Made by a program: the position numbers and the translations under genes. The notes under the pieces were generated by a model. That model worked only from the letters and a program-made list of their open reading frames with translations. It did no database searches and had not been told where the DNA came from. From contig NC_082695.1 of assembly GCF_949987515.2 (NCBI RefSeq), positions 86,575,604 to 86,639,603 of the forward strand: DNA of 64,000 bases, written 5' to 3'. This DNA comes from Delphinus delphis (taxonomy: Eukaryota; Chordata; Mammalia; Artiodactyla; Delphinidae). Positions within the stretch are counted from its first letter, which is position 1; each line of letters starts with the position of its first letter. Shown here piece after piece: positions 34,736 through 45,648 of the stretch.

Positions 34736-35225
34736 TAACTTTTATTTTTGCCACAGCACAATTCATATGTGAAACTTCTGGCTAAAGGTGTTCAGGCAAA
34801 ATCCAGCATCTCATCCATCTGAGGCTTCCTGGGTTCCCTCTTCTTCTTCTTTTTTTTTTTTTTTTAACATCTTTATTGGAGTATAATTGCTTTGCAATGG
34901 TGTGCTAGTTTCTGCTTTATAACAAAGTGAATCAGTTATACATATACATATGTTCCCATATCTCTTTCCTCTTGCGTCTCCCTCCCTCCCACCCTCCTAT
35001 CCCACCCCTCTAGGTGGTCACAAAGCACAGAGCTGATCTCCCTGTGCTATGTGGCTGCTTCCCACTAGCTAGCTATTTTACGTTTGTTAGTGTATATATG
35101 TCCATGCCTCTCTCTCGCTTTGTCACAGCTCACCCTTCCCCCTCCCCATATCCTCAAGTTCATTCTCTAGTAGGTCTGCGTCTTTACTCCTGTCTTACCC
35201 CTGCGTTCTTCATGACATTTTTTTC

Positions 35226-38200
35226 TTAAATTCCATATATATGTGTTAGCATACGGTATTTGTCTTTCTCTTTGTGACTTACTTCACTCTGTATGACAGA
35301 CTCTAGGTCTACCCACCTCATTACAAATATCTCAATTTCGTTTCTTTTTATGGCTGAGTAATATTCCATTGTATATATGTGCCACATCTTCTTTATCCAT
35401 TCATCTGATGATGGACACTTAGGTTGTTTCCATCTCCTGGCTATTGTAAATAGAGCTGCAATGAACATTTTGGTACATGACTCTTTTTGAATTATGGTTT
35501 TCTCAGGATAAATGCCCAGTAGTGGGATTGCTGGGTCATATGGTAGTTCTATTTCTAGTTTTTTAAGGAACCTTCATACTGTTCTCCATAGTGGCTGTAC
35601 CAATTCACATTCCCACCAGCAGTGCAAGAGTGTTCCCTTTTCTCCATACCCTCACCAGCATTTGTTGTTTCTAGATTTTTTTGATGATGGCCATTCTGAC
35701 TGCTGTGAGATGATATCTCATTGTAGTTTTGATTTGCATTTCTCTAATGATTAATGATGTTGAGCATTCTTTCATGTGTTTGTTGGCAGTTGGTATATCT
35801 TCTTTGGAGAAATGTCTATTTAGGTTTTCTGCCCATTTTTGGATTGGGTTGTTTGTTTTTTTGTTACTGAGCTGCATGAGCTGCTTGTAAATTTTGGAGA
35901 TTAATCCTTTGTCAGTTGCTTCATTTGCAAATATTTTCTCCCATTCTGAGGGTTGTCTTTTTGTCTTGTTTATGGTTTTCTTTGCTGTGCAAAAGCTTTG
36001 AAGTTTCATTGGGTCCCATTTGTTTATTTTGTTTCTATTTCCATTTCTCTAGGAGGTGGGTCAAAAAGGATCTTGCTGTGATTTATGTCATAGAGTGTTC
36101 TGCCTATGTTTTCCTCTAAGCGTTTGATAGTTTCTGGCCTTACATTTAGGTCGTTAATTAATTTTGAGCTTATTTTTGTGTATTGTGTTAGGGAGTGATC
36201 TAATCTCATACTTTTACATGTACCTATCCAGTTTTCCCAGCACCATTTATTGAAGAGGCTGTCCTTTCTCCACTGTATATTCCTGCCACCTTTATCAAAA
36301 ATAAGGTGACCATATGTGTGTGGGTTTATCCCTGGGATTTCTATCCTGTTCCATTGATCTATATTTCTGTTTTTGTGCCAGTACCATACTGTCTTGATTA
36401 CTGTAGCTTTGTAGTATAGTCTGAAGTCAGGGAGCCTGATTCCTCCAGCTCCATTTTTCGTTCTCAAGATTGTTTTGGCTATTCGGGTCTTTTGTGTTTC
36501 CATACAAATTGTGAAATTTTTTATTCTAATTCTGTGAAAAATGCCAGTGGTAGTTTGATAGGGATTGCATTGAATCTGTAGATTGCTTTGGGTAGTAGAG
36601 TCATTTTCACAATGTTGATTCTTCCAATCCAAGAACATGGTATATCTCTCCATCTATTTGTATCATCTTTAATTTCTTTCATCAGTGTCTTATAATTTTC
36701 TGCATACAGGTCTTTTGTCTCCTTAGGTAGGTTTATTCCTAGATATTTTATTCTTTTTGTTGCAATGGTAAATGGGAGTGTTTTCTTGATTTCACTTTCA
36801 GATTTTTCATCATTAGCGTATAGGAATGCCATAGACTTCTGTGCGTTAATTTTGTATCCTGCTACTTAACCAAATTCATTGATTAGCTCTAGTAGTTTTC
36901 TGGTAGCATCTTTAGGATTCTCTATGTATAGTATCATGTCATCTGCAAACAGTGACAGCTTTACTTCTTCTTTTCCAATTTGGATTCCTTTTATTTCCTT
37001 TTCTTCTGATTGCTGTGGCTAAAACTTCCAAAACTATGTTGAATAAGAGTGGTGAGAGTGGGCAACCTTGTCTTGTTCTTGATCTTAGTGGAAATGCTTT
37101 CAGTTTTTCACCATTGAGAACGATGTTGGCTGTGGGTTTGTCATATGTGGCCTTTATTATGTTGAGGAAAGTTCCCTCTATGCCTACTTTCTGGAGGGGT
37201 TTTATCATAAATGGGTGTTTAATTTTGTCGAAAGCTTTCTCTGCATCTATTGAGATGATCATATGGTTTTTCTCCTTCAATTTTTTAATATGGTGTATCA
37301 CGTTGATTGATTTGCATATATTGAAGAATCCTTGCATTCCTGGGATAAACCCCACTTGATCATGGTGTATGATCCTTTTAATGTGCTGTTGGATTCTGTT
37401 TGCTAGTATTTTGTTGAGGATTTTTGTATCTGTGTTCATCAGTGATATTGGCCTGTAGTTTTCTTTCTTTGTGACATCCTTGTCTGGTTTTGGTATCAGG
37501 GTGATGGTGGCCTCATAGAATGATTTTGGGAGTGTTCCTCCCTCTGCTATATTTTGGAAGAGTTTGAGAAGGATAGGTGTTAGCTCTTCTCTAAATGTTT
37601 GATAGAATTCGCCTGCGAAGCCATCTGGTCCTGGGCTTTTGTTTGTTGGAAGATTTTTTTTTTTTTTTTTTTGCGGTACGCGGGCCTCTCACTGCTGTGG
37701 CCTCTCCCGTTGCGGAGCAGAGCACAGGCTCCGGACGCGCAGGCTCAGCGGCCATGGCTCATGGACCCAGCCGCTCCGCGGCATGTGGGATCTTCCCGGA
37801 CCGGGACACGAACCCGTGTTCCCTGCATTGGCAGGCAGACTCTCAACCACTGCACCACCAGGGAAGCCCCTGTTGGAAGATTTTTAATCATAGTTTCAAT
37901 TTCAGTGTTTGCGATTGGTCTGTTCATATTTTCTATTTCTTACTGATTCAGTCTTGGCAGGTTGTGCGTTTCTGAGAATCTGTGCATTTCTTCCAGGTTG
38001 TCCATTTTATTGGCATAGAGTTGCTTGTAGTGATCTCTCATGATCTTTTGTATTTCTGCAGTGTCAGTTGTTACTTCTCCTTTTTCATTTCTAATTCTAT
38101 TGATTTGAGTCTTCTCCCTTTTTTTCTTGATGAGTCTGGCTAATGGTTTATAAATTTTGTTTATCTTCTCAAAGAACCAACTTTTAGTTTTACTGATGTT

Positions 38201-39268
38201 TGCTATCGTTTCCTTCATTCCTTTTTCATTTATTTCTGATCTGATCTTTATGATTTCTTTCCTTCTGCTAACTTTGGGGTTTTTTTGTTCTTCTTTCTCT
38301 AATTGCTTGAGGTGCAAGGTTAGGTTGTTTATTCGAGATGTTTCCTGTTTCTTAAGGTAGGATTGTATTGCTATAAACTTCCCTCTTAGAACTGCTTTTG
38401 ATGCAACCCATAGGTTTTGGGTCATTGTGTCTCCATTGTCTGTTGTTTCTAGGTATTTTTTGATTTCCTCTTTGATTTCTTCAGTGATCACTTCGTTATT
38501 AAGTAGTGTATTGTTTAGCCTCCATGTGTTTGTATTTTTTACAGATTTTTTCCTGTAATTGGTATCTAGTCTCATGGCATTGTGGTTGGAAAAGATACTT
38601 GATACAATTTCAATTTTCTTAAATTTACCAAGGCTTGATTTGTGACCCATGATATGATCTGTCCTGGAGAATGTTCCATGAGCACTTGAGAAAAATGTGT
38701 ATTCTGTTGTTTTTGGATGGAATGTCCTATAAATATCAATTAAGTCCATCTTGTTTAATGTATCATTTAAAGCTTGTGTTTCCTTATTTATTTTCATTTT
38801 GGATGATCTGTCTATTGGTGAAAGTGGGGTTTTAAAGTCCCCTACTATGAATGTGTTACTGTCGATTTCCCCTTTTATGGCTGTTAGTTTTTGCCTTATG
38901 TATTGAGGTGCTCCTATGTTGGGTGCATAAATATTTACAATTGTTATATCTTCTTCTTGGATCGATCCCTTGATCATTATGTAGTGTCCTTCTTTGTCTC
39001 TTCTAATAGTCTTTATCTTAAAGTCTATTTTGTCTGATATGAGAATTGCTACTCCAGCTTTCTTTTGGTTTCCATTTGCATGGAATATCTTTTTCCATCC
39101 CCTCACTTTCAGTCTGTATGTGTCTCTAGGTCTGAAGTGGGTCTCTTGTAGACAGCATATATATGGGTCTTGTTTTTGCATCCATTCAGCCAGTCTGTGT
39201 CTTTTGGTGGGAGCATTTAATCCATTTACATTTAAGGTCATTATTGATATGTATGTTCCTATTCCCAT
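35226..39268 (-). pseudogene. L1 ORF2 (endonuclease and reverse transcriptase), disrupted
   Basis: The start MGIGTYISIMTLNVNGLN is the standard ORF2 beginning, 58 bases after ORF1. The first 442 codons cover the apurinic-type endonuclease, which nicks target DNA: LNVNGLN, QETH and IVNIYAPN are seen. Two usually invariant spots are altered: the GDFNTP motif reads GDFKTP, and SDHS reads SNHN. The SINE at 37,659-37,870 splits the RT region; the RT catalytic FADD is encoded at 36,938-36,949 but lies in a different frame from the preceding 166-codon piece. At least five frames are needed to read it to the end, so the protein is dead. Confidence 0.88.
37659..37870 (-). mobile_element. CHRS-type SINE nested in L1 ORF2
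   Basis: Head GGGGCTTCCCTGGTGGTGCA, B-box GGGTTCGTGTCCC and an A-tail. It is flanked by exact TGTTGGAAGATTTTT copies (37,644-37,658 and 37,871-37,885). Same orientation as the L1 and younger than it. A small GAGCA duplication (GCTCTGCTCCGC) sits in the body. Confidence 0.93.
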
Positions 39269-39326
39269 TTTCTTAATTGCTTTGGGTTTGTTATTATAGG
39301 TCTTTTCCTTCTCTTGTGTTTCTTGC

Positions 39327-40220
39327 CTAGAGAAGGTCCTTTAGCATTTGTTGTAAAGCTGGTTTGGTGGTGCTGAACTCTCTTAGCTTTTGCTTGTCTG
39401 TAAAGGTTTTAATTTCTCCATCATATCTGAATGAGATCCTTGCTGGGTAGAGTAATCTTGGTTGTAGGTTTTTCTCCTTCATCACTTTAAATATGTTCTG
39501 CCAGTCCCATCTGGCTTGCAGAGTTTCTGCTGAAAGATCAGCTGTTAACCTTATGGGGATTCCCTTGTGTGTTATTTGTTGTTTTTCCCTTGCTGATTTT
39601 AATATGCTTTCTTTGTATTTAATTTTTGACAGTTTGATTAATATGTGTCTTGGCGTGTTTCTCCTTGGATTTATCCTGTATGGGACTCTCTGTGCTTCCT
39701 GGACTTGATTAACTATTTCATTTCCCATATTAGGAAAGTTTTCAACTATAATCTCTTCAAATATTTTCTCAGTCCCTTTCTTTTTCTCTTCTTCTTCTGG
39801 GACCCCTATAATTCGAATGTTGGTGTGTTTAATGTTGTCCCAGAGGTCTCTGAAACTGTCCTCAGTTCTTTTCATTCTTTTTTCTTTATTCTGCTCTGCA
39901 GTAGTTATTTCCACTATTTTATCTTCCAGGTCACTTATCCGTTCTTCTGCCTCAGTTATTCTGCTATTGATCCCATCTAGAGTATTTTTAATTTCATTTA
40001 TTGTGTTGTTCATCATTGTTTGTTTCATGTTTAGTTCTTCTAGGTCCTTGTTAAATGTTTCTTGCATTTTGTCCATTCTATTTCCAAGATTTTGGATCAT
40101 CTTTACTATCATTATTCTGAATTCTTTTTCAGGTAGACTGCCTATTTCCTCTTCATTTGTTAGGTCTGGTGGGTTTTTATCTTGCTCCTTCATCTGCTGT
40201 GTGTTCTTCTGTCTTCTCAT
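39327..40220 (-). CDS. L1 ORF1 RNA-binding chaperone, open frame
   Basis: A 297-codon open frame encodes the L1 ORF1 protein, a trimeric nucleic-acid chaperone that packages L1 RNA in cytoplasmic particles. In order: a polar N-terminus, a long coiled coil (about residues 45-130, with heptad-like IKNTLDGINSRITEAEERI), an RRM-type domain with NIRIIGVPEEEE (about 133-145), and a C-terminal domain (about 195-297) ending in LKDLL. The frame has no stops, and its length is near that of other mammalian ORF1 proteins (somewhat short at the N-terminus). It is a mobile-element gene, not a host gene. Confidence 0.82.
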   Translation of the reverse strand: MRRQKNTQQMKEQDKNPPDLTNEEEIGSLPEKEFRIMIVKMIQNLGNRMDKMQETFNKDLEELNMKQTMMNNTINEIKNTLDGINSRITEAEERISDLEDKIVEITTAEQNKEKRMKRTEDSFRDLWDNIKHTNIRIIGVPEEEEKKKGTEKIFEEIIVENFPNMGNEIVNQVQEAQRVPYRINPRRNTPRHILIKLSKIKYKESILKSAREKQQITHKGIPIRLTADLSAETLQARWDWQNIFKVMKEKNLQPRLLYPARISFRYDGEIKTFTDKQKLREFSTTKPALQQMLKDLL

Positions 40221-40734
40221 TTTGTTTATCTTACTGTGTTTGGGGTCTCCTTTTTGCAGGCTGCAGGTTCGTAGTTCCCGTTGTTTTTGATGTCTGTCTC
40301 CAGTGGCTAAGGTTGGTTCAGTGGGTTGTGTAGGCTTCCTGGTGGAGGGGACTAGTGCCTGTGTTCTGGTGGGTGAGGCTGGATCTTGTCTCTCTAGTGG
40401 GCAGGTCCACGTCTGGTGGTGTGTTTTTGGGTGTCTGTGGACTTATTATGATTTTAGGCAGCCTCTCTGCCAATGGGTGGGGTTGTGTTCCTGTTTTGCT
40501 AGTTGTTTGGCATAGGTTGTCCAGCACTGTAGCTTGCTGGTCGTTGAGTGAAGCTGGGTGCTGGTGTTAAGATGGAGGTCTCTGTGAGATTTTCGCCGTT
40601 TGATATTATGTGGAGCTGGGAGGTCTCTTGTTGACCGGTGTCCTGAAGTTGGCTCTCCCACCTGAGGCAGAGCCCTGACTCCTGGCTGGAGCACCAAGAG
40701 CCTTTCATCCACACAGCTCCGAATAAAAGGGAGA

Positions 40735-40925
40735 AAAAGTAGAGAGAATTAGTAGAAGTAGGAAGAAAGAAAGAAAGGAAGGAAGGAAGAAGGGAGGGAA
40801 GGAAGGAAGAAAGAAAGAAAGATAGAAGGAAAGCAGGCAAGAAGGCAAGAAGGAAAGAAAGGAGGGAGGGAGGGAAGGAGGAAGGAATGAAGGAAGGAGG
40901 GAAGGAAGGAAAAAAGACAGAAAGA
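40735..40925 (+). repeat. Purine-rich GGAA/GAAA tract in L1 5' UTR
   Basis: About 190 bases are almost only A and G, built of GGAA, GAAA and GGGA words. It is part of the L1 5' region and could form triplex DNA. The shorter (GGAA)n at 41,157-41,193 is its counterpart in the duplicated unit. Confidence 0.85.
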
Positions 40926-41427
40926 AGATACAGTAAAATAAAGTATAATAAAGTTATTGAATTAAAAAATAATTATTTAGAAAAAAAAAGGGACGGATAG
41001 AACATTAGGACAAATGGTGGAAGCAAAGCTATACAGACAAAATCTTACACAGAAGCATACTCATGCACCCTCACAAAAAGAGGTAAAGGGGAAAAAATCA
41101 TAAATCTTGCTCTTAAAGTCCACCTCCTCAATTTGGGATGATTCATTGTCTAAAGGAGGGAGGGAGGGAAGGAAGGAAGGAAGGAAGGAAGGAAAAGTAT
41201 AATAAAGTTAATAAAATTAAAATTAATTATTAAGAAAAAATTTTTTTATAAAAAAACAATGGACAGATAGAACCCTAGGACAAATGGTGGAAGCAAAGCT
41301 ATACAGACAAAATCTCACAGAGAAGCATACACATACACACTCAGAAAAAGAGGAAAAGGGGAAAAAATCATAGATCTTGCTCTCAAAGTCCACCTCCTCA
41401 GTTTGGGATGACTCGTTGTCTATTCAT
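40890..41427 (-). repeat. Two-copy 270-base tandem unit in the L1 5' UTR
   Basis: GATAGAACATTAGGACAAAT at about 40,996 recurs as GATAGAACCCTAGGACAAAT at 41,266, and the text CAAATGGTGGAAGCAAAGC through CACCTCCTCAATTTGGGATG repeats in the same order with about a dozen differences. Each unit also begins with GGAA repeats and TATAATAAAGTTA. Tandem 5' UTR units (monomers) are known in some rodent L1 families; here two copies occur. Confidence 0.85.
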
Positions 41428-42597
41428 GTATTCCCCAAACGCAGGTGCATCAAGTTGATTGTGGAGCTTTAATCCACTGCTCCTGAGGCTGCTGGGAGAG
41501 ATTTCCCTTTCTCTTCTTTGTTCTCACAGCTCCTGGGGCTCAGCTTTGGATTTGGCCCCGCCTCTGCCTGTAGGTCACCGGAGGGCGTCTGTTCTTCGCT
41601 CAGACAGGGCGGGGTTAAAGGAGCCGCTGATTCGGGGGCTCTGGCTCACTCAGGCCGCGGGGAGAGAGGGGCACGCAGTGTGGGGCGGGCCTGTGGCGGC
41701 AGAGGCCAGTGTGACGTTGCACCAGCTTGAGGCGCGCCGTGCGTTCTCCCGGGGAAGTTGTCTCTGGGTCCCGGGACCCTGGCAGTGGCGGGCTACACAG
41801 ACTCCCCGGAAGGGGGGTGTGGATAGTGACCTGTGCTCGCACACAGGCTTCTTGGTGGCAGCAGCAGCAGCAGTCTTAGCGTCCCTTGCCCATCTCTGGG
41901 GTCCGCGCTTTTAGCCGCGGCTCGCGCCCGTCTCTGGAGCTCCTTTAAGCAGCGCTCTTAATCCCCTCTCCTCGCGCACCAGGAAACAAAGAGGTAAGAA
42001 AAAGTCTCTTGTTTCTTCGGCAGCTCCAGACTTTTCCCCGGACTCCCTCCCGGCCAGCCGTGGAGCACTAGCCCCCTGCAGGCTGTGTTCACGCTGCCAA
42101 CCCCAGTCCTCTCCCTGTGCTTCGACCGAAGCCCGAGCCTCAGCTCCCAGCCCCGCCCGCCCCGGCGGGGGAGCAGACCAGCCTCTTGGGCTGGTGAGTG
42201 CCGGTCGGCCCTGATCCTTTGTGCGGGAATCTCCCCGCTTTGCCCCCCGCACCTCTGTGGCTGCGCTGTCCTCCGTGGCTCCGAAGCTTCCCCCTCCACC
42301 ACCCGCAGTCTCTGCCCGAGAAGGGGCTTCCTAGTGTGTGGAAACCTTTCCTCCTTCACAGCTCCCTCCCACTGGTTCAGGTCCCGTCCCTATTCTTTTG
42401 TCTCTGTTTATTCTTTTTTCTTTTGCCCTACCCAGGTACGTGGGGAATTTCTTGCCTTTAGGAAGGTCTGAGGTCTTCTGCCAGCGTTCAGTGGGTGTTC
42501 TGTAGGAGCTGTTCCACGTGTAGATGTATTTCTGATGTATTTGTGGGGAGGAAGGTGATCTCTGCGCCTTACTCTTCCGTCATCTTTCTGATTCCCC

Positions 42598-43225
42598 TTC
42601 TTTTTAAAAAAATAATAAATTTATTTATTTATTTTTGGCTGTGTTGGGTCTTTGTTGCTGTATGCAGGCTTTCTCTAGTTGCAGTGAGCAGGGGCTACTC
42701 TTCATTGTGACGTGGGGGCTTCTCACTGCGGTGGCTTCTCTTGTTGCAGAGCATGGGCTCTAGGTGCGCAGGCTTCAGTAGTTGTGGCACATGGACTCAG
42801 TAGTTGTGGCATGTGGGCTCAGTAGTTGTGGCACGTGGGCTCAGTAGTTGTGGCTTGCGGGCTCAGTAGTTGTGGCACATGGACTCAGTAGTTTTGGCTT
42901 GAGGGCTCTAGAGTGCAGACTCAGTAGTTGTGGCATGCGGGCTCAGTAGTTGTGGCTCATGGGCTCAGTAGTTGAGGCTCACGGGCTCAGTAGTTGTGGG
43001 TCACGGGCTCCGTATTGTGGTTTGCAGGCTCTAGAGCACAGGCTCAGTAGTTGTGGCGCACGGGCTCAGTAGTTGTGGCTCACGGGCTCTAGAACGCAGG
43101 CTCAGTAGTTGTGGCGCATGGGCTTAGCTGCTCCGCGGCATGTGGGATCCTCCCGGACCAGGGCTTGAACCCGTGTCCACTGCATTGGTAGGCGGATTCT
43201 TAACCACTACGCCAACAGGGAAGCC
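42598..43225 (-). mobile_element. CHR-type SINE with greatly expanded internal repeats
   Basis: The reverse complement has head GGCTTCCCTGTTGGCGTAG, B-box GGTTCAAGCCC and the usual ending AACACAGCCAAAAATAAATA. The tRNA-unrelated body, normally carrying two to four CACAACTACTGAG modules, holds thirteen clear copies plus a degenerate one (42,770-43,120), making the element about 620 bases, roughly twice the usual length. Confidence 0.88.
42770..43120 (-). repeat. 22-base minisatellite inside the SINE
   Basis: On the plus strand the unit is GGGCTCAGTAGTTGTGGCNC, repeated thirteen times with interspersed GGGCTCTAGAGNGCA half-units that give a higher-order pattern. This points to repeated unequal exchange after, or before, the SINE spread. 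Confidence 0.9.
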
Positions 43226-45634
43226 TGGGTTCCCTCTTGACTTCTCTGCTTTGCCCGTTTGGAGCTATGCCTTCCTGGTTCCAGTACGTTTGCCACCACT
43301 TACCCTGACTGTCCCCTGGTGTCCCATCCCCCAGGGTCTGAGTCCAGCTTGTGTCCCCCATGTGCCCTCTCTCTAACTTACGGCCTCCAACTGCAGCCTG
43401 GTCCCCCAGCGCCGGAGCGGGCCCGTCCCCCAGAGCCCTACTCCAGGCCAGCAGTACCACCTACACACGCTCTCCCTTCTGCTTCTCATCTCCAGTCTGT
43501 TGTTGGGTGTCACCCGTACCCGGTGCTGATGGGCACATCTGGTGTCTCTCTGTGGCGCCAAGGCCCCTGAAGCTTGAGCCCCTCTCACGCAGGCTCCTCT
43601 GCCGTCTTCCTCCGCATCCTCCCTGCCCCACTTCACTCCAGCTGCCGGGCCCCACGTGGGCTCCGTCGTGCTCTGCCCAGCTGCAGTCGGATGGCACCCT
43701 GCCTCGGGGGCAAACCGCACACCCTCCCACGTGCACAACCCAGCAGTGCGGGTGTCAGAGGCCAGACACCGGGCTTCTTGATCGAGTCCATCCGGTATGA
43801 GTGGTGTCTGTGCTCTAAGTGACTGGCAGATCCTCATACTGGCTGCTTGTCCTAAGGAACAAGAGACATTTCTGGTACGAGGGGCCGAGTAGATGTCCCC
43901 CAAACGGACCCAGTTTCCCTTCAGTCCCCAACTCAGTGACTCTGGAGCAAAGCCGCGTGCCTGGAAGGGCTGCCCAAGTTCAGGGTCCCCGCCGAAGACG
44001 TGATGCAGGCGATGTGTCCCCTCACATCTCTGTTCAAATCGTTTGTCCTGCAAAAACAAACAAACAAGGAAACGAAACAAAGCAAAGCACCAGGTGTACT
44101 GTGGTGAGGGATTGCGGATGACCGTGGTGAAGCTCAGTCTCGGGGACTGTGACGCCGCCTCCTGTCAGCCGCCGGCGCCCGCGCAGTGGGCCAGGCCCAG
44201 AGTAGCCACGGCGGCGGCGAAGGAGGACGGCCTGGCTCCCTCTGCAGGGCTGTTCCTGACACTGCAGGGCACCCACCTGGCCGCTCACAGGGTCCCCTCT
44301 GAGACCCCACTGAGGGACCAGCCACAGGGGATCCCGTGGCCTCCCGGTGGCAGCTTGGGCAGACCAGACTCCTTCCCGCCTGGCAGGGACAGCGGGAAGG
44401 GACACCTTCCTGGACCCCAAGGGACAGGAATGGACTCCAGTTCTGGACGGTGCCACATGCTGAGGCATGCTCCCCCACCCAGAAGGGCAGGTGCAGTGAT
44501 GTCCCCACGAGCTTTCCTCCCCTCAGCCAGGCAGGTGGTTCTGGGAAGCGCTTCATGAGGCTCCTCAGAAGGTCCCCAGGGGGGTCCACGGTGGCCCCAG
44601 CTGGAGACTACATCCCTGCGTTGGCCTCCCTTCCCTGTTCTGCTCCCTGGGGCCCCGTTCCCAAATACGTCCCCAGCACACAGGGCTCTGCTTTTGGTAG
44701 AAGCGGGCCAGGACCCCTCTACTCCCCAAATGCTCATTATATGAAAATGAGGACGTGATAGGAGGAGTCCTCTTGTGCATCATTGATTGAGGAAAACAAA
44801 TAGTCCCATTAGCCTTTCCCAGTCTCATCTGAAATTTCAAAGGCTGTACAGCGTCATGCGCCTCACCTACTTTTCTGACACTCTCCTTTTACCGCCAGGG
44901 GAACTGCCAGTGCCTGAAAGGATGAGGTTGTCTGGAGAGTCAAAGAGCATAGCCTCTGAAGAAGGGAGAGAAATGAGAAGGAAGGCAGGCTTCCAGGCAG
45001 GCCAGGGGCGTGGCCAGGAAGAGGGGAGGGGCGAGTCGGAGCCACGTCGGAAACTCGGCTCAGCAGCCAATATGGTGCCCAGAGCCCAGAGGCTTAGAAA
45101 GGGGCCTGTCGGGCGCAACAAGGGCGGACCTTCGCTGAAGGCTGTCCACGTGCCCAGTGCTGTGTAAGACTCTTACGCACACCGTTTACACTCACAACAA
45201 CCTCTGAGGGAGGCAGACGGGAAGCAAGGCAGGGGCGATCCTTCAGCCCGTTGGCTTTTCCAACACGCAGAGCTCGGCGGTCCAGCTCTGGGGGCTGGGC
45301 TCTCAGGTCAACCTTGGGCTGTTGACATTAACTGTCTAAATGGACGGCGATTGTCTCATTCTAGACTGGAATTTTCACTGAAGCTTTTTCATCGTGCTTT
45401 ATTCATATTCACTTCTGTTCCTAAACGTGTTCAGCCCAACACCAACACACAAAGTGCCAGGTTGTCACAATCGCCTGGGATAGGCTTGTGATTTTCTACC
45501 GACAACTTTGCTGTCTGTTTCAGACCTTAGCTGAGGATAAAGCGAAAGCTTCAATTTCCTTCCTCTTGTGGTGTAATGTCAGAAATATTACTCAACTTTT
45601 GTGGACTTCTTAATGTAGCCATTTCCTGTGTCTT
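43226..45634. other. Unassigned GC-rich unique sequence
   Basis: About 2.4 kb of GC-rich sequence holds many overlapping ORFs on both strands (largest 235 codons, 43,373-44,080 minus), none with a recognisable domain or consistent splice sites. A MIR-like segment (CCCAGTGCTGTGTAAGACTC, CACAACAACCTCTGAGGGAGG) lies at about 45,150-45,220. It may hold non-coding exons or an enhancer, but I see no proof. Confidence 0.4.
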
Positions 45635-45648
45635 AAAGGTAAGTTTCA

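Larger units (their letters stand above)
34849..42597 (-). mobile_element. Full-length L1 LINE, minus strand
   Basis: Reading leftwards from 42,597: a GC-rich 5' UTR starting GGGGAATCAGAAAGATGACGG, a 270-base duplicated unit with GGAA repeats, ORF1 (40,220-39,327), ORF2 from 39,268, then a 3' UTR ending in a poly-A tract (T run at 34,850-34,865). Total about 7.7 kb including one nested SINE. ORF1 is open, ORF2 is interrupted, so the element cannot mobilise itself but could have been a recent insertion. Preservation is much better than in the other L1 copies here. Confidence 0.9.
40230..42597 (-). promoter_or_regulatory. L1 5' UTR with internal promoter
   Basis: The right half (41,450-42,597) is CpG-rich, as expected for the internal RNA polymerase II promoter of L1; the left half holds purine-rich repeats and a 270-base duplicated block. 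Transcription would run leftwards into ORF1. The 151-codon plus ORF at 41,459-41,914 lies antisense in the GC-rich promoter and shows no domain. Confidence 0.7.
34828..43238 (-). mobile_element. Composite insertion: SINE carrying a full-length L1 in its tail
   Basis: Exact 15-base copies of CCTGGGTTCCCTCTT lie at 34,828-34,842 and 43,224-43,238, just outside the L1 poly-A side and the SINE head. Between them are, left to right, L1 (minus) and SINE (minus). The simplest reading is that the SINE inserted first, making the 15-base duplication, and the L1 then entered its A-rich tail with its own TTCTTTTT duplication (34,847-34,854 and 42,598-42,605). A 5'-extended SINE-L1 transcript is the alternative. 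Confidence 0.65.

Noticed and set aside
40735..41200. GGAA repeats considered as an independent satellite
   Set aside because: They lie inside the L1 5' UTR and repeat with the 270-base unit, so they belong to the L1.
41459..41914. 151-codon plus ORF in CpG-rich DNA considered as a gene
   Set aside because: It is antisense to the L1 5' UTR promoter and has no domain; CpG richness is explained by the L1.
42770..43120. Regular 22-base repeats considered as a CRISPR-like array
   Set aside because: There are no unique spacers; the units are diverged copies of a SINE module in a mammalian genome.
43373..44080. 235-codon minus-strand ORF
   Set aside because: Overlapped by equally long ORFs on the other strand; no recognisable domain or exon boundary.
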